From assembly GCF_046774425.1 (NCBI RefSeq), contig NZ_CP177248.1, forward strand, positions 186,001 through 250,000: a stretch of 64,000 nucleotides of DNA, read 5' to 3'. Below the pieces are notes generated by a model. It was not told the origin of the DNA. It did no database searches and saw only the letters and a program-made list of their open reading frames with translations. This document shows positions 21,707 through 33,105 of this stretch, in pieces (positions within the stretch are counted from its first letter, which is position 1; each line of letters begins with the position of its first letter). Source of the DNA: Malacoplasma muris. Its GTDB lineage: Bacteria > Bacillota_I > Bacilli_A > Mycoplasmatales > Mycoplasmoidaceae. The translations under genes were made by a program, and so were the position numbers.

Positions 21707-24019
21707 ATGAAGAAAAATAATTTTACTAACTTATTAATAACTAGAGGAATAATAGTTTTCCCACAAACAAAAGCAGTTGTTGAAATTGGTAGACAAATTT
21801 CAATGAATGCTATTGATGATTGTATATCTAAAAAAACTAATATCATTTTGGTATCTCAAAAAAATCCTGCATTGGATACACCTAAGAAAAATGATATTTA
21901 TAAGGTAGGTACTCTTTGTAAAGTTGATATTCAAGCAAAGCAAGAAGATGGTTCTTATACAGTTATTTTTACTGGTATCAAAAAAGTTAAACTTACAAAA
22001 ATTAATGACAATACAACAAAGTTCTTTACTGCAGAATATGTTGATGTTGATAAAAATAAAGCACTTAATAAATCAACAATTGCTTTAATAAACGAAATGA
22101 TTGAAACTTATGAACCAATTTTGTTAAACAACCAATTTGTTAAAAGAGAGCAAAATTTAAAAGAATGATTAGTTGCTAATGATAAAAAAGAATTAGCATT
22201 AAATTGAATTTCAGGATTAGCTAAAATAGATTTAGATAGCAAACAAAAGATTTTAGAATCAAATGATTTAAACTATATTTGTACAAAAATATTGGCTTTA
22301 ACTATTGATGATGATGAATCTAAAAAAATTGATAATACAATAACAAAAAAAATTAATTCTAATTTGTCAAAACAGCAAAAAGAATTCTATTTGAGAGAAA
22401 GAGTAAGAGCTATTAAAGAAGAACTTGGAGATATCACAAGTAAAGAAGATGATGCTGATTCAATTAGAGAGAAAGTAAGAACAAATCAATATCCTGATCA
22501 TATTAAAAAAAGAATTTTGTCTGAATTGAATAAAATGGAATCTGCTAGTAATTCTAATGAATATTCAATTACTAAATCATATGTTGATTGATTAATGAAA
22601 CTTCCTTACTGACAACAAACAGAAGATACTAAATCATTAACAGAGGTTGAAAAAATTCTTGAAGAGAATCATTATGGTTTGGAAAAAGTGAAAGAAAGAA
22701 TTATTGAATATCTTGCAATTAGAATGAAATCATCTAATACTAAAGGATCTATTATTTGTTTGGTTGGACCTCCAGGTGTAGGTAAAACATCTCTTGCACA
22801 ATCAATTGCACAAGCATTGAAAAAGAAATTTGTTAAAGTTTCGCTTGGTGGTATGAAAGACGAAAGCGAACTTAAAGGTCATAGAAAAACATATATTGGT
22901 GCAATGCCTGGTAGAATTATAAAAAGTATGAGCAAAGCAGGAGTTAATAATCCAGTATTTTTACTTGATGAAATTGATAAATTAGCAAGTGATCATAGAG
23001 GTGATCCTGCAAGTGCAATGCTTGATATTTTAGACCCAGAACAAAATAAGTATTTTAGTGATAATTATATTGAAGAAGATTATGATTTATCTAATGTTTT
23101 ATTTATTGCAACAGCAAATTATGAGGAAAACATTCCTGGACCACTACATGACAGACTTGAAATTATAAGATTAAGTTCATATACTGAAAATGAGAAAAAA
23201 TCAATTGCAAAAAATTACTTAATTAAAAAAGTTTTAGCTGAATCAAATTTAAAAAAGGATGAATTAAAATTCACAGATAGTGCTCTTGAATATATTATTA
23301 AAAGATATACTAGAGAAGCTGGTGTTAGAGAAGCTGAAAGATTAATTAGACAAATAGCTCGTAAATTTGTTGTTAGACAGCAAAAAGAAGGATTAAAATC
23401 TGAAGAAATTACAGTGGATAAAGTGAAATTTTATCTTAAAAAAGAGTTGTATGACTATACAGTAAAAGATAAAGATCCAATTCCTGGAGTTGTAAATGGA
23501 ATGGCATATACTTCAACTGGTGGAGATTTACTCCCAATAGAAGCTACATATTCTAAAGGTAAAGGTAAAATTTCAATTACTGGTAACCTTAAAGAAACTA
23601 TGAAAGAATCAGTTTCTGTAGCTTTAGGTTATGTAAAAACTAATGCTGAAAAATTTGGGTTAGATCCTGATTTATTCAGTAAAATAGATTTACATGTTCA
23701 CGTTCCAAGTGGTGGAATTCCTAAAGATGGACCTAGTGCAGGAATAGCATTAACAACAGCAATATTATCTTCATTGAAAAATGTTAAAATACCTAGTAAT
23801 GTAGCAATGACTGGAGAAATTACTTTAAGAGGAAGGGTATTAATAATTGGTGGTGTAAAAGAAAAAACTATTTCTGCTTTTAGAGGTGGTGCTAATAATA
23901 TTTTCATGCCAAAAGAGGATGAAAGATATTTAGATGATGTTCCAAAAGAAATACTTTCAAAAATTAAAGTAACTTTAGTTGAAAATTATGAAGATGTTTA
24001 TAACAGACTATTTAAATAA
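21707..24019 (+). CDS. lon: ATP-dependent protease Lon
   Basis: Lon degrades misfolded proteins and is the main cytosolic protease in many mollicutes. An N-terminal substrate-binding domain is followed by a coiled coil, the AAA+ module with Walker A GPPGVGKT (354-361) and Walker B FLLDEID, and the protease domain with catalytic S677 in DGPSAG and the partner Lys in GGVKEK. It is 770 residues, full length. A GGGG site precedes the ATG. Lon carries CIRCE in some mycoplasmas; no CIRCE is seen in the leader here. Confidence 0.95.
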
Positions 24020-24026
24020 TTAATTT

Positions 24027-24060
24027 AAAAATAAGAACAGCATATGTTCTTATTTTTTTA
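24027..24060 (+). terminator. Intrinsic terminator of lon
   Basis: Stem AAAATAAGAACA/TGTTCTTATTTT with a 4-nt loop and T-run. Confidence 0.8.
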
Positions 24061-24095
24061 TTAAATTTAATAAAATAGTGTATTATATATTAGAC

Positions 24096-24150
24096 AAAGA
24101 ATATGATGCAGCATATTTTCTTTATATAAGAAATAGCTGTATCTTTTTTT
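24096..24150 (+). promoter_or_regulatory. Attenuator-like leader of the suf operon
   Basis: A second terminator-type structure sits just before the sufC ribosome site. GATGCAGC (24105-24112) pairs with GCTGTATC (24136-24143), with an inner TTTCTT/AAGAAA stem and seven T after it. A competing 8-bp hairpin (98-105 with 112-119) uses GATGC's neighbourhood and would prevent it. Mutually exclusive pairing is the layout of an attenuator. The ligand or trigger is unknown. Confidence 0.45.
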
Positions 24151-24166
24151 ATTTATGGGGTTTTAA

Positions 24167-24916
24167 ATGAAAAAAATAACTATTAAAAATTTATCTGCAT
24201 CAATAAATGAAAAAGAAATTTTAAAAGATATATCAATTGAATTTGGGCAGGGAGAAATTATTGCAATAATTGGACCTAATGGACACGGTAAGTCAACCTT
24301 TGTCAAATCACTAACACATCACTATTTGGTTGAAATCACAAAGGGAAAAATAAAAATAGATAATAAAGATATTAGTGATCTTTCAACTGATGAAATTTCA
24401 AGGTTGGGTTTGTTTTTGGCGCCTCAGCATTCTGAAGAAATACCAGGTGTTTTAATGGTTGATTATTTAAAATCAATAATAAATGTAAGAAGAGAGAAAA
24501 AAATAACATTACCTGAATTTTATAAATTAATTGAAACTAATTTAAGTGAACTACAAATGAATAGGGAATTTTTGCATAGATTTGTAAATCATGGATTTAG
24601 TGGAGGAGAAAAAAAGAAATGTGAAATTTTGCAAATGAAACTAGCTAATCCAGATTTTGCAATTTTGGATGAAATTGATTCAGGATTAGATGTTGATTCA
24701 TTAAGAATAATTATCAATCAAATTAAAGAGTGACATAACAAAAATAGAACATTATTAATAATATCTCATCATGAAAATTTATTTAGAGAAATAAAGCCTA
24801 CAAAAGTTGTTGTTATTTATAACGGAAAAATAGGAAAAATAGGTGGTTATGAAATTTTAGAACGAGTTTATAAAGATGGATATGGTTGAATCAGCAAGGA
24901 AATAGGTAAACCATAA
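24167..24916 (+). CDS. sufC: Fe-S assembly ATPase SufC
   Basis: SufC is the ABC-type ATPase of the SufBCD scaffold for iron-sulfur cluster assembly. Walker A is GPNGHGKST, the ABC signature FSGGEKKK, and Walker B FAILDEIDSGLD, followed by the ISHHE H-loop. 249 residues with two TGA-Trp codons in the C-terminal third. A GGGG site lies 6 bases before the ATG. It is the first gene of the sufCDSUB run; its stop overlaps the next start as TAATG. Confidence 0.95.
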
Positions 24917-25530
24917 TGAATAACATTATTTTTTTAGAAAATCATGACTTTAACAAAACTATCAAAGTTAATAGTAATAAAAATGCAAATTTATATATAA
25001 TTGATACTTTAGAGAAGGAAACAAATTTAAAAATAGAAGTTTATGTAGAAAATAATGCAAATGTTGATATTATTATTTCCTCTTTAAATAAAAAAAAGTT
25101 TTATAAAAAATACAATGTAATTATTCATCATTTAGGAAATAATTCTATCAGTACTTGTCAAGTTTTTGGAGTTAATAATGATAATTCTCATACTCTTTTT
25201 GATCTTGAAGCAATTATAAAGGATAATTCTGTTGGAAATTACTGTGAACAATCAATCAAAGGTGTGCTTTTATCTGACGAGTCAAAAATTGAAGGAAAAC
25301 CTAATTTAATAATTAATACAAACAATATTAAAGCAAAACATGCATTAGCAATAGGAAGATTAAATCCTGCTCATATTTATTATTTACAAAATAAAGGAAT
25401 ATCTAAATCTGATGCAATAAAATTAATTTTAACTAGCTATTTTAATGTTATTTTATATAAATTAGACAATGAAAAAGATAGACAAAAAGTTATTGATAAA
25501 ATTTATAAAGAAATTGGTGATATAGGGTAA
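24916..25530 (+). CDS. sufD: SufD-like scaffold subunit, short form
   Basis: 204 residues, about half the usual SufD length. The C-terminal SufB/SufD core is clear: EGKPNLIINTNNIKAKHA (canonical EPxLxIxxxxxxAxHG) and IYYLQNKGISKSDAIKLI (canonical FYLxSRGIxxxxAxxLL). The N-terminal part of the beta-helix is much reduced. It sits between sufC and sufS in the normal operon position, overlapping sufC by one base. Assignment rests on motif and position. Confidence 0.8.
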   Translation: MNNIIFLENHDFNKTIKVNSNKNANLYIIDTLEKETNLKIEVYVENNANVDIIISSLNKKKFYKKYNVIIHHLGNNSISTCQVFGVNNDNSHTLFDLEAIIKDNSVGNYCEQSIKGVLLSDESKIEGKPNLIINTNNIKAKHALAIGRLNPAHIYYLQNKGISKSDAIKLILTSYFNVILYKLDNEKDRQKVIDKIYKEIGDIG

Positions 25531-25534
25531 TTTT

Positions 25535-26749
25535 ATGAGTAATATTAGAAAAGACTTTGAGTGATTTAATCAAAACCCTAACATGGTTTATTTAGATAGT
25601 GCTGCTACTTCATTAAAACCAAAACAAGTTATTTTGAAAACAAGTGAGTATATTAATAATGATTGTACAAATCCACATAATACTGATTCATTATTTTCAT
25701 ATAAAGTTTATAGTGTCATAGAGGAAACAAGAAAATTATTAGCTCAATATATTAATGGTAATTATAAAGAAATAATTTTTACTCCAAGTGCTACGTTTTC
25801 TTTGAATATGATTGCTGATTCATTGGAAGAATATTTAAATGCAAATGATGAAGTTTTAATAACAAATGCTGAACATGCTTCAAATATTTTGCCATGACTG
25901 AAACTGAAGGAAAGAAAAAATATTAAATTAATATTTGCAGATTCTAAAATTAAAAATATTTCTCCTGAAGAACATGATATTTTAAATAAAATAACTAATA
26001 GAACAAAAATTGTTTCTTTTGCAAATGGAACAAATTTAATTGGAACAAAAATAGATGCTGAAAAGCTTTCAAAGTTAATAAAAGAAAAAAAGTCAGATGT
26101 AATAGTAATAGTTGATGCCACACAATATCTTTCTCATTCTAAAATGGATGTTAAAAATTCATCTATAGATGTTGTTGTTGGTTCTGCACACAAAATGTTT
26201 GGGCCTACAGGTATTGGTTTTATGTATGTAAAAGAGTCTTTATTAAATAAAATTAATTCTCAAGTAGTTGGTGGGGGAATGAATCATGTAATAACAAGAG
26301 ATCATTTTGAAGCCAATGATGGCTTTTCAAAATTTGAAGCAGGAACTCCAAATGTGGCAGGTATATATGGATGAAATGCAGCATTAAAATATTATAATCA
26401 ATTAGATCTTTGTAATTTAAGAGACAATATTTATAAACTTAAAAAATATTTAGATGACAATTTGTCAGAAATAAAAGGAATCAAAATTTATAATAAAGGA
26501 ATAGATTCTTTCATTACAATTTTTTCTTATGAAAATGTTTTTAGTCAGGATTTAGCAGGCTTTTTAGGTTCAAAAAATATTATTGTTAGAAGTGGACTGT
26601 CATGTGCAAAACTTACATATGAAATAATAAATTATGAACATGTTGTTAGAGTGTCAATGCATTTTTATACAACAAAAGAAGATATAGATAAATTACTTAA
26701 TGTTTTAAAGAATTATAAAAAAGGAGATGAGATAGATGCCATCATTTAA
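25535..26749 (+). CDS. sufS: Cysteine desulfurase SufS
   Basis: A PLP enzyme that takes sulfur from cysteine for Fe-S cluster synthesis. The PLP lysine is K220 in GSAHKMFGPTG, and the persulfide cysteine is C357 in RSGLSCAK. The N-terminal VYLDSAATSLKP is typical of group II desulfurases. 404 residues, with TGA-Trp codons at the N-terminus and at two internal sites. It overlaps sufU by 14 bases, fitting its partnership with that sulfur acceptor. Confidence 0.94.
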
Positions 26750-27176
26750 TAATGATCCAATAATTATTAGACAAATGATTATTGAAAGATATGAATCACC
26801 TATTTATAAAATTGAAAATGATGATATAAAATCAGTTAAAGGTTATAGTAGTTATAATCATAAATCAGATTCATGCATTGATAATATTACAGTATATTTA
26901 AAAATGGAAAATGATTTTGTAGTAGATGCTAGATTTTCAGGTATTGGATGTGCTATAAGTACATCATCTACTGATATTTTATGTGAAATCATTATTGGAA
27001 AAAATAAGAATCAAATTATTTCTATTTTAGATAATTATTACAATATGATTAATCAAGAGGAATACAATTTAGAAGAAATTAAAGAATTGTATATTTTTCA
27101 AAATGTTGGTAATCAAATAAATAGAGTAAAATGTGCTTTAGTTGGTGTTAATTCAATTAAAAATATACTAATTTAA
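26736..27176 (+). CDS. sufU: Sulfur acceptor SufU
   Basis: SufU receives sulfur from SufS in Gram-positive Suf systems and binds zinc. The three conserved cysteines are C47, C72 (GIGCAIS) and C133 (VKCALVG), and the zinc-ligand Asp is D49. The usual NPxCGD is changed to SDSCID. 146 residues, normal length. Overlaps sufS and is followed after 14 bases by sufB. Confidence 0.92.
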   Translation: MPSFNNDPIIIRQMIIERYESPIYKIENDDIKSVKGYSSYNHKSDSCIDNITVYLKMENDFVVDARFSGIGCAISTSSTDILCEIIIGKNKNQIISILDNYYNMINQEEYNLEEIKELYIFQNVGNQINRVKCALVGVNSIKNILI

Positions 27177-27190
27177 AAAAAGGATTGATA

Positions 27191-28588
27191 ATGATAAAAA
27201 AGAAAGATATTAATACAAAATATGAATATGGATTTTCTGATAAAGATAATGCAATAATAAAATTTAACAAAGGTCTTAATGAAGAAGTTATTAGAAATAT
27301 TTCTAAAATTAAAAATGAGCCAAAATGAATGTTAGACATAAGATTAGAAGGCTATCGTAATTTTTTAAAATTAAGTAATCCAAAATGAGGACCTAGTTTA
27401 GAATTCATAAATTTTGATGATTATATTTATTACAATAGTTCAAATAAAAAAAGTGAAAAAGATTGAGAGAAAGTACCAGTTGAAATTAAAAATACTTTTA
27501 AAAAACTTGGTATCCCAGAAGCTGAAGCTAAATTTTTAAATGGTGTAAGTGCACAATATGATTCAGAAATAGTTTATAAAAAATTGCAATCTGATTTAGA
27601 AAAAAAAGGTGTTATTTTTACAAATGTAGAAACAGCAGTTTTAAAATATCCAGATCTTGTTAAAAAATACTTTGGTAAATTAGTTTCTTCAAATGATAAT
27701 AAATATGCAGCTTTAAATACAGCTGTTTGATCTGGAGGATCATTTATTTATGTTCCAAAAGATGTTATTTTAGAAAAACCTTTACAAGCATATTTTAGAA
27801 TAAATGGATTGGCAACTGGTCAATTTGAAAGAACATTAATAATAATAGAAGAAGGAGCAAAAGTTCATTATGTTGAAGGATGTACAGCACCAATATATAG
27901 TGAAAATAATTTACATGCAGCTGTTGTTGAATGCTTTGTACATAAAAAAGCAAATTTAAGATATACAACAATACAAAATTGATCTAAGAATGTCTTAAAT
28001 TTAGTTACAAAAAGAGCAAAAGTTTATGAACATGCAAATATGTCATGAATTGATGGAAATATAGGTGCAGGCATTAATATGAAATATCCTTCAAGTATTC
28101 TTTGTGAAAAATATGCAAGTAGTGATTGTATTTCAATTGCAGTTGCTTCAAAGGGTGTTATTCAAGATGCAGGAGCAAAAATGATTCATTTAGCCCCTTA
28201 TACTAAATCTAAAATAATATCAAAATCTGTTTCTTTGAATGGTGGTGACACAAGATATAGAGGGTTAGTAAAAATCACAAAAGATGCAATTCATTCTCAT
28301 GCTAGTGTTGAATGTGATACACTAATTCTGGATTCAATATCAAGAAGTGATACTGTACCATTAGAAATGATTTCAAATAAACTTTCTTTTCTTGAACATG
28401 AAGCAAAAGTTTCAAACATAAGTGAAGAACAGTTATATTATTTAATGAGTAAGGGTTTAAGTAAGGATGAAGCAGAATATTTGATTGTATTAGGGTTTTT
28501 AGAACCTTTTGCTAAAGAATTACCAATGGAATATGCAATTGAATTAAATCGTTTGGTAAAATTGGATATGGAAGGTTCAGTTGGTTAA
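27191..28588 (+). CDS. sufB: Fe-S cluster assembly protein SufB
   Basis: The scaffold on which clusters are built with SufC and SufD. 465 residues, full length, rich in TGA-Trp codons in the N-terminal half. The GGxFIYVPK strand, the EGCTAP loop, the beta-helix core with the late conserved C (ASVECDTLILD) and the C-terminal SKGLSKDEAEYLI helix are all present. The last gene of the suf operon; a tRNA gene follows 24 bases later. Confidence 0.95.
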
Positions 28589-28612
28589 AGAATTTTATAC
28601 TTTTTCCTCTTT

Positions 28613-28688
28613 GTCCTTGTAGCTCAATTGGTAGAGCATTTGTCTTCGGAACAAAGGGTTGTAGGTTCAAATCCTATCAAGGGCGCCA
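28613..28688 (+). tRNA. tRNA-Arg (anticodon TCG)
   Basis: A cloverleaf of 76 bases including CCA. Acceptor GTCCTTG pairs with CAAGGGC (one G-U). D stem GCTC/GAGC; anticodon stem TTTGT/ACAAA with loop CTTCGGA, anticodon TCG; T arm GTAGG-TTCAAAT-CCTAT; discriminator G. Confidence 0.88.
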
Positions 28689-28699
28689 TTTAATATTAA

Positions 28700-28737
28700 G
28701 TGCTTATTAGTAACTATTTCGCTAATAAGCATTTTTT
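28700..28737 (+). terminator. Intrinsic terminator after tRNA-Arg
   Basis: Stem TGCTTATTAG/CTAATAAGCA with an 11-nt loop and six T. Confidence 0.8.
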
Positions 28738-28751
28738 GAAAGGGGTATAAA

Positions 28752-29186
28752 ATGACTGATTTAGAAAAAGAATTTAATTTAAATATGGACAAAGCAATTA
28801 ATAATTTCCAATATGTGTATCCTACATATCAAGATAAATTATTTTTTTTAAAAGAACTTAAAAATAATCCTAATTTATTAGATTCTCATAAGCATAAAAA
28901 TTTATTAGAAGAATCAATGTATTTATTAGTGAAAAATGCAAAAGTGACTGAAACTAGAAAAATGCAACAAAAATTGATTTTGCCAATTCTTACAAAATTA
29001 TTTCAACATGCACCAGTTAGTCAAGTTAGTAAGGAATTTGAACAAGATCAAAAAGCATTTGCAATTTTTTGTATAACTGCTTTGTCTTTTAAATTTGAAA
29101 ATACAATGAAAGATCATGGTGAAACTCACCACAAAAATATAATTGAAGTATTGGAAAAATATACTTCAGAATTATCAAATTTATAG
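28752..29186 (+). CDS. Small helical protein of unknown function
   Basis: 144 residues with a strong AAAGGGG site before the ATG. Mostly predicted helix, no membrane segment and no Trp. A His-rich stretch (HGETHHKN) near the C-terminus could bind metal, but no family is recognised. The next gene begins 41 bases later and may be cotranscribed. Confidence 0.65.
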   Translation: MTDLEKEFNLNMDKAINNFQYVYPTYQDKLFFLKELKNNPNLLDSHKHKNLLEESMYLLVKNAKVTETRKMQQKLILPILTKLFQHAPVSQVSKEFEQDQKAFAIFCITALSFKFENTMKDHGETHHKNIIEVLEKYTSELSNL

Positions 29187-29227
29187 TGTAATATTAAATG
29201 GTATATAAAAGAAAGGAGAACAAACAA

Positions 29228-29446
29228 ATGAAAAAGATTAGTACAATATTAATGGTTATATTATGAACTTTAACTGCTTTATCAATTTTAGCTGTTGGTG
29301 TTTATAACATTGTAGATAATAATCAAGCTTGTTTATGAGCATGATTCTTACCTGCTATTATAGCAGTTGTTTCAATTGGATATACAGCAATTCACTTTGT
29401 TGTAAAATCAACTTTAAACAAAAAAGCAATGTTACAAAACAATTAA
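29228..29446 (+). CDS. Small two-segment membrane protein
   Basis: 72 residues when three TGA codons are read as Trp. Two membrane segments (about residues 5-26 and 37-57) and a basic C-terminal tail. A perfect AAAGGAG site precedes the ATG. Function unknown; a strong terminator follows. Confidence 0.7.
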
Positions 29447-29454
29447 TTAAAAAC

Positions 29455-29490
29455 AAAAAGATTGCAAAATATTTTGCAATCTTTTTTATT
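29455..29490 (+). terminator. Intrinsic terminator
   Basis: Stem AAAGATTGCAAAA/TTTTGCAATCTTT with a minimal loop and T-run. Confidence 0.85.
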
Positions 29491-29641
29491 TTCTAATATA
29501 ACTATACTATTACTTTTTGTTATACAAAAAAAGTAATTTATGTTAATAATGTTTGATATAATTTTTATTACACTTCCAAAAATGGTAAAATATATATTTA
29601 TAGGGGGATTATTTTTATAAACTAAAAATAATAATTAATAT

Positions 29642-32221
29642 ATGAGACCTATTAAAAAATTATTTTCTTCTATTTCAATTTTAACTTTTTTATCAATGGC
29701 TGTTGTTCCAGTTTTTTCATGTTCAAATTCTATAAACTCAAAAGATAATCAAAATGGTGGTGATTTGAATTTGGATCAATCAGAGCTTGATGATTCAAAA
29801 GGAATTTTAGATAGTAGAATCTCTGAATATTTATTGAATATTAAAAAAATTAAATACACAGAAATTGAATCTAACATATTTGGATTTGATATGTATAAAG
29901 AAGACTTTTTAAGATATTTTAATCCTTTTACTGCTGTAGCTTTAACAAATGCAAATAAAGATTACTTAAAATTAGATGTTTATTCACTATTGGAAAGAAT
30001 ATATAAATCAAGTGATTCAAAAATTGATTTAAGTATTACTAAAGAAAATATTAATTATGATGCTACAAATGATAGTATTTCTATTGATTTTGAAATAACT
30101 ATATCAAATACAAATAAGCTAGCAAGATATTTTGTTGTAAATAATAAAGAATTTTTTGTTACTCCATTTACTACTAGAGTATTAAAAATAAAAGCCCCAA
30201 TGCAAAAATTAACATATACAATAAATTATGATGCTTCAACAAAAAGAAATTATTTGCAGTGATTATGTGAAAATGTTTCTTTTCAAGTTGATGATAAAAT
30301 ATTTGATGTAAAAGACTTTGCATTTAATTTAAAAAAATCATATGCAATACCTTATTTTGTAAAAAATATATTTGTTGAAAATCAAAATTATATTAATGAA
30401 AGCAAATTTGATTTAAAAAAATTAACTTCTGAACAAGTTAAACAAGATATTGCAAATCATTTTATAACAACTAGAGAATCTATTTTGAAGTACATTGGTT
30501 ATGCTCATCCAATATTGCAAGAAATTGTAAAGAATGAATCTCTTGATAAAACTATTAAAACACTTGCTCCAACTATAGCAAATATTTTAGTGGAAAGTAA
30601 ATTAATAGATCAAACACTTGTTCCATTTGTTGTAGATTTATTATCTAATGAAAAAGGTATATTAACAATTTTCAATGAGCAAAAAGAAGTTTTTACAAAC
30701 TATATTTCAAAATTTTTAAAAGATTCAAGTATTCCAATAGAGTCAATTAATGAAATTTTAAAAGATCTTTCTCCATCAATGACTGATGAAAAAAAGGAAA
30801 TGTTTTTAAATTTAATTAAAAGTGATTTTATACCAACACAATATCAAGCAATTCTTATAAGTATTTCACAACTTGTATTTAATGATTCTAATATTTTGAA
30901 TTTAATTGATGCAATTTTTGGTGAATTAAATGAACAAGTTCAAGGTTTACTTCCACAAACTGAATTAATTAAATCTATTTTTAGTTTTTTAAAATTTGCC
31001 TTTACAAAAAATCAAGATGGTACATATGAAAATACTTTGCAATTATTATTTAAGGATAAGAATTTTGTTGCTAGTATATTAAAAAATATTCTTCCAATTT
31101 TTGGTATGGATGGATATGAAAAAATGATTGATCAAATCTATACAAACAATAATAATTTTAATATTACTAAATTTACAAATTTATTAAACACATCAATAAT
31201 TCCTTTTGCTGAATTTTTAGCTACTAAAGAAAATTATGAAATAGTTAGTCAATTTGTTACTCAAGATAATAATGATGTGTATTCATATAATAAAAGCACT
31301 CAGCAAGTAACTTATAAATATCAATTGAATTTTATCTTTAAAAAAGAGTTTAGATTAGAATTGCAACCATTCTATAATATATTGCCACCAAATATGGATG
31401 TTAATGGTACTAATGTTCCAATTTCTATTATATTAGGTGTTGATGTATTGCCTTACTTTTTTACATTTGGAGTAAATGACTCTTTAGATATGTTGTTTAG
31501 TGCTAATAATAATTATTTATATTTAACACCAATTCAAGAATTGGATCATTATGTTTTTAATTACACAATACCATATACTGTTGATTTTAAATTAAATATG
31601 CCTTCAGGTTTTGATAAGATGTTTAGAGAATATGATGAAAAGGTTTTTGGATGAGATTGAGGTTTAGATACTATTCCTTGGGGATTTATTACATCTTTTT
31701 CTTATTCCTTCTTGTTTCCTTCATATACTCTTTCAGGCAGTTTAAACACAACTCATTCTAATTGATTAAATTATAATTATTTACCTTCACTTCCATCTTT
31801 AGATTTGACATTTAAATGAAATGAACTAACTGATGCTCAAATACAATCTTTGTATACATTTATTGAATCAACAGATTCTAATACTTATGTAGTTCACAAT
31901 AAAAGAGGAAAAGAAAGAACATTCACTGGTAAAAAACCTATTTTAATAGAAAGCAAAAGAGAAGAACTTCAAAATATGATGTTTACTATTGGAGAAGGAT
32001 TTAAATCACTACCAAGTAATATGCAACCTGTGATTTCAATTAATCCAACAGTTGATGGAAAAATTGTTTATACTGGAAGTCTTGATCAAGGTGTTAATAT
32101 AAAAATAATGGAAATATCAGTTTATTTTCCAAATCCAAGAATTATAGATTTAAATAATTCAAATATTGATACAAATACATTTGTTTATCAAAATATGTAT
32201 AAAAAAACTTTCTCATTCTAG
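29642..32221 (+). CDS. Large mollicute lipoprotein (MOLPALP-like)
   Basis: 859 residues. An N-terminal basic-hydrophobic signal ends in a lipobox VFSC with C27 as the lipidated cysteine, followed by an Asn/Asp/Gly-rich linker. The body is a long mostly helical domain with several ILxxL repeats (about residues 280-520), then a strand-rich C-terminal third containing several TGA-Trp codons. It resembles the large MOLPALP lipoproteins of mollicutes in signal and layout. The nearest GGGGGA is 34 bases upstream with an in-frame stop between, so ribosome binding is unusual. Surface exposed; function unknown. Confidence 0.7.
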
Positions 32222-32237
32222 AGTATTTTTTAAATAT

Positions 32238-32270
32238 AAACTTATAATTCATTTTGATTATAAGTTTTTT
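32238..32270 (+). terminator. Intrinsic terminator of the lipoprotein gene
   Basis: Stem AAACTTATAA/TTATAAGTTT with a 10-nt loop and T-run. Confidence 0.8.
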
Positions 32271-32403
32271 ATTTTATTAAATTTGTAGAACATGTTAATT
32301 TTTCTATATTTTTACTTTATAAATTACTGTTTAAAGTTGTTTTAACAGATTTTTGAATTTTAAAAAATACCCCTCTAAACTATTAATTACATACTATATA
32401 GTT

Positions 32404-32409
32404 TATAAT
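32404..32409 (+). promoter_or_regulatory. Candidate -10 box
   Basis: A perfect TATAAT lies 28 bases before the SD of the DJ-1-like gene. No convincing -35 is visible. Confidence 0.4.
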
Positions 32410-32436
32410 TATGGTATGAATTTAAGTGGGGTTTGT

Positions 32437-33036
32437 ATGACAATTGAAGAAAATGAAAAAAAAATTGCTGTTTCTAATGTAAGAATAGCAATAATGGTAG
32501 CAAATGAAAGTGAAGATATTGAAGTCTTGGCGCCTTATGATCTCTGAAGAAGAGCAGGTTTAATTGTAGAATTGGTTTCTGTAGAGAAAAAAAATACAAT
32601 TATATTACAGTCTGGAGCTAAGATGTATTGTAATAGTATTATTGAAAGAACAAATTTAGATCAATTTCATGCAATTTATCTGCCAGGTGGTAGAGGTCAT
32701 ACAAAGTTTTTAGAAGAAAAATATTCTTCTGATAAACTTATAAAAACACTAAGAAAATTCGCAAATGAACAAAATAAATGGTTGCTTGCTATGTGTGCAT
32801 CGCCTTCTATTTTGGGCATTTTAAGTGTGTTGGGTAATTCAAAAGCAACCGCTTATCCAGGGTTTGAAAAATCTCTTGGAAAAAATTATGTTGATGAAGG
32901 TGTTGTTGCAAGCGGCAATGTGATAACAGGCAAATCTGTCGCCTATGCAATAGAGTTTTCATTACTTGTTATAGAAAAATTGTTAGATAAAAAAACAAGA
33001 AATTCTGTAGCTAAAGAAATTTTATATGTAAAATAA
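32437..33036 (+). CDS. DJ-1/PfpI-family protein
   Basis: 199 residues. The DJ-1/PfpI fold is shown by VRIAIMVANESEDIE (conserved Glu after the first strand), the IYLPGGRGH strand-loop and the nucleophile elbow LLAMCASPSIL with the reactive Cys. Family members act as glyoxalases/deglycases, chaperones or proteases; the exact role is not predictable. The ATG at 32437 is preferred over one at 32416 because AGTGGGG lies just before it. One TGA-Trp. Confidence 0.85.
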
Positions 33037-33051
33037 AATCTGATTTCTTGT

Positions 33052-33090
33052 AAAATATAAGTTGAATTATTCAACTTATATTTTATTTTA
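33052..33090 (+). terminator. Intrinsic terminator between the DJ-1-like gene and hrcA
   Basis: Stem AAAATATAAGTTGAA/TTCAACTTATATTTT with a very short loop and T-rich tail. Confidence 0.8.
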
Positions 33091-33105
33091 TTATTGGAGC
33101 TTTTT

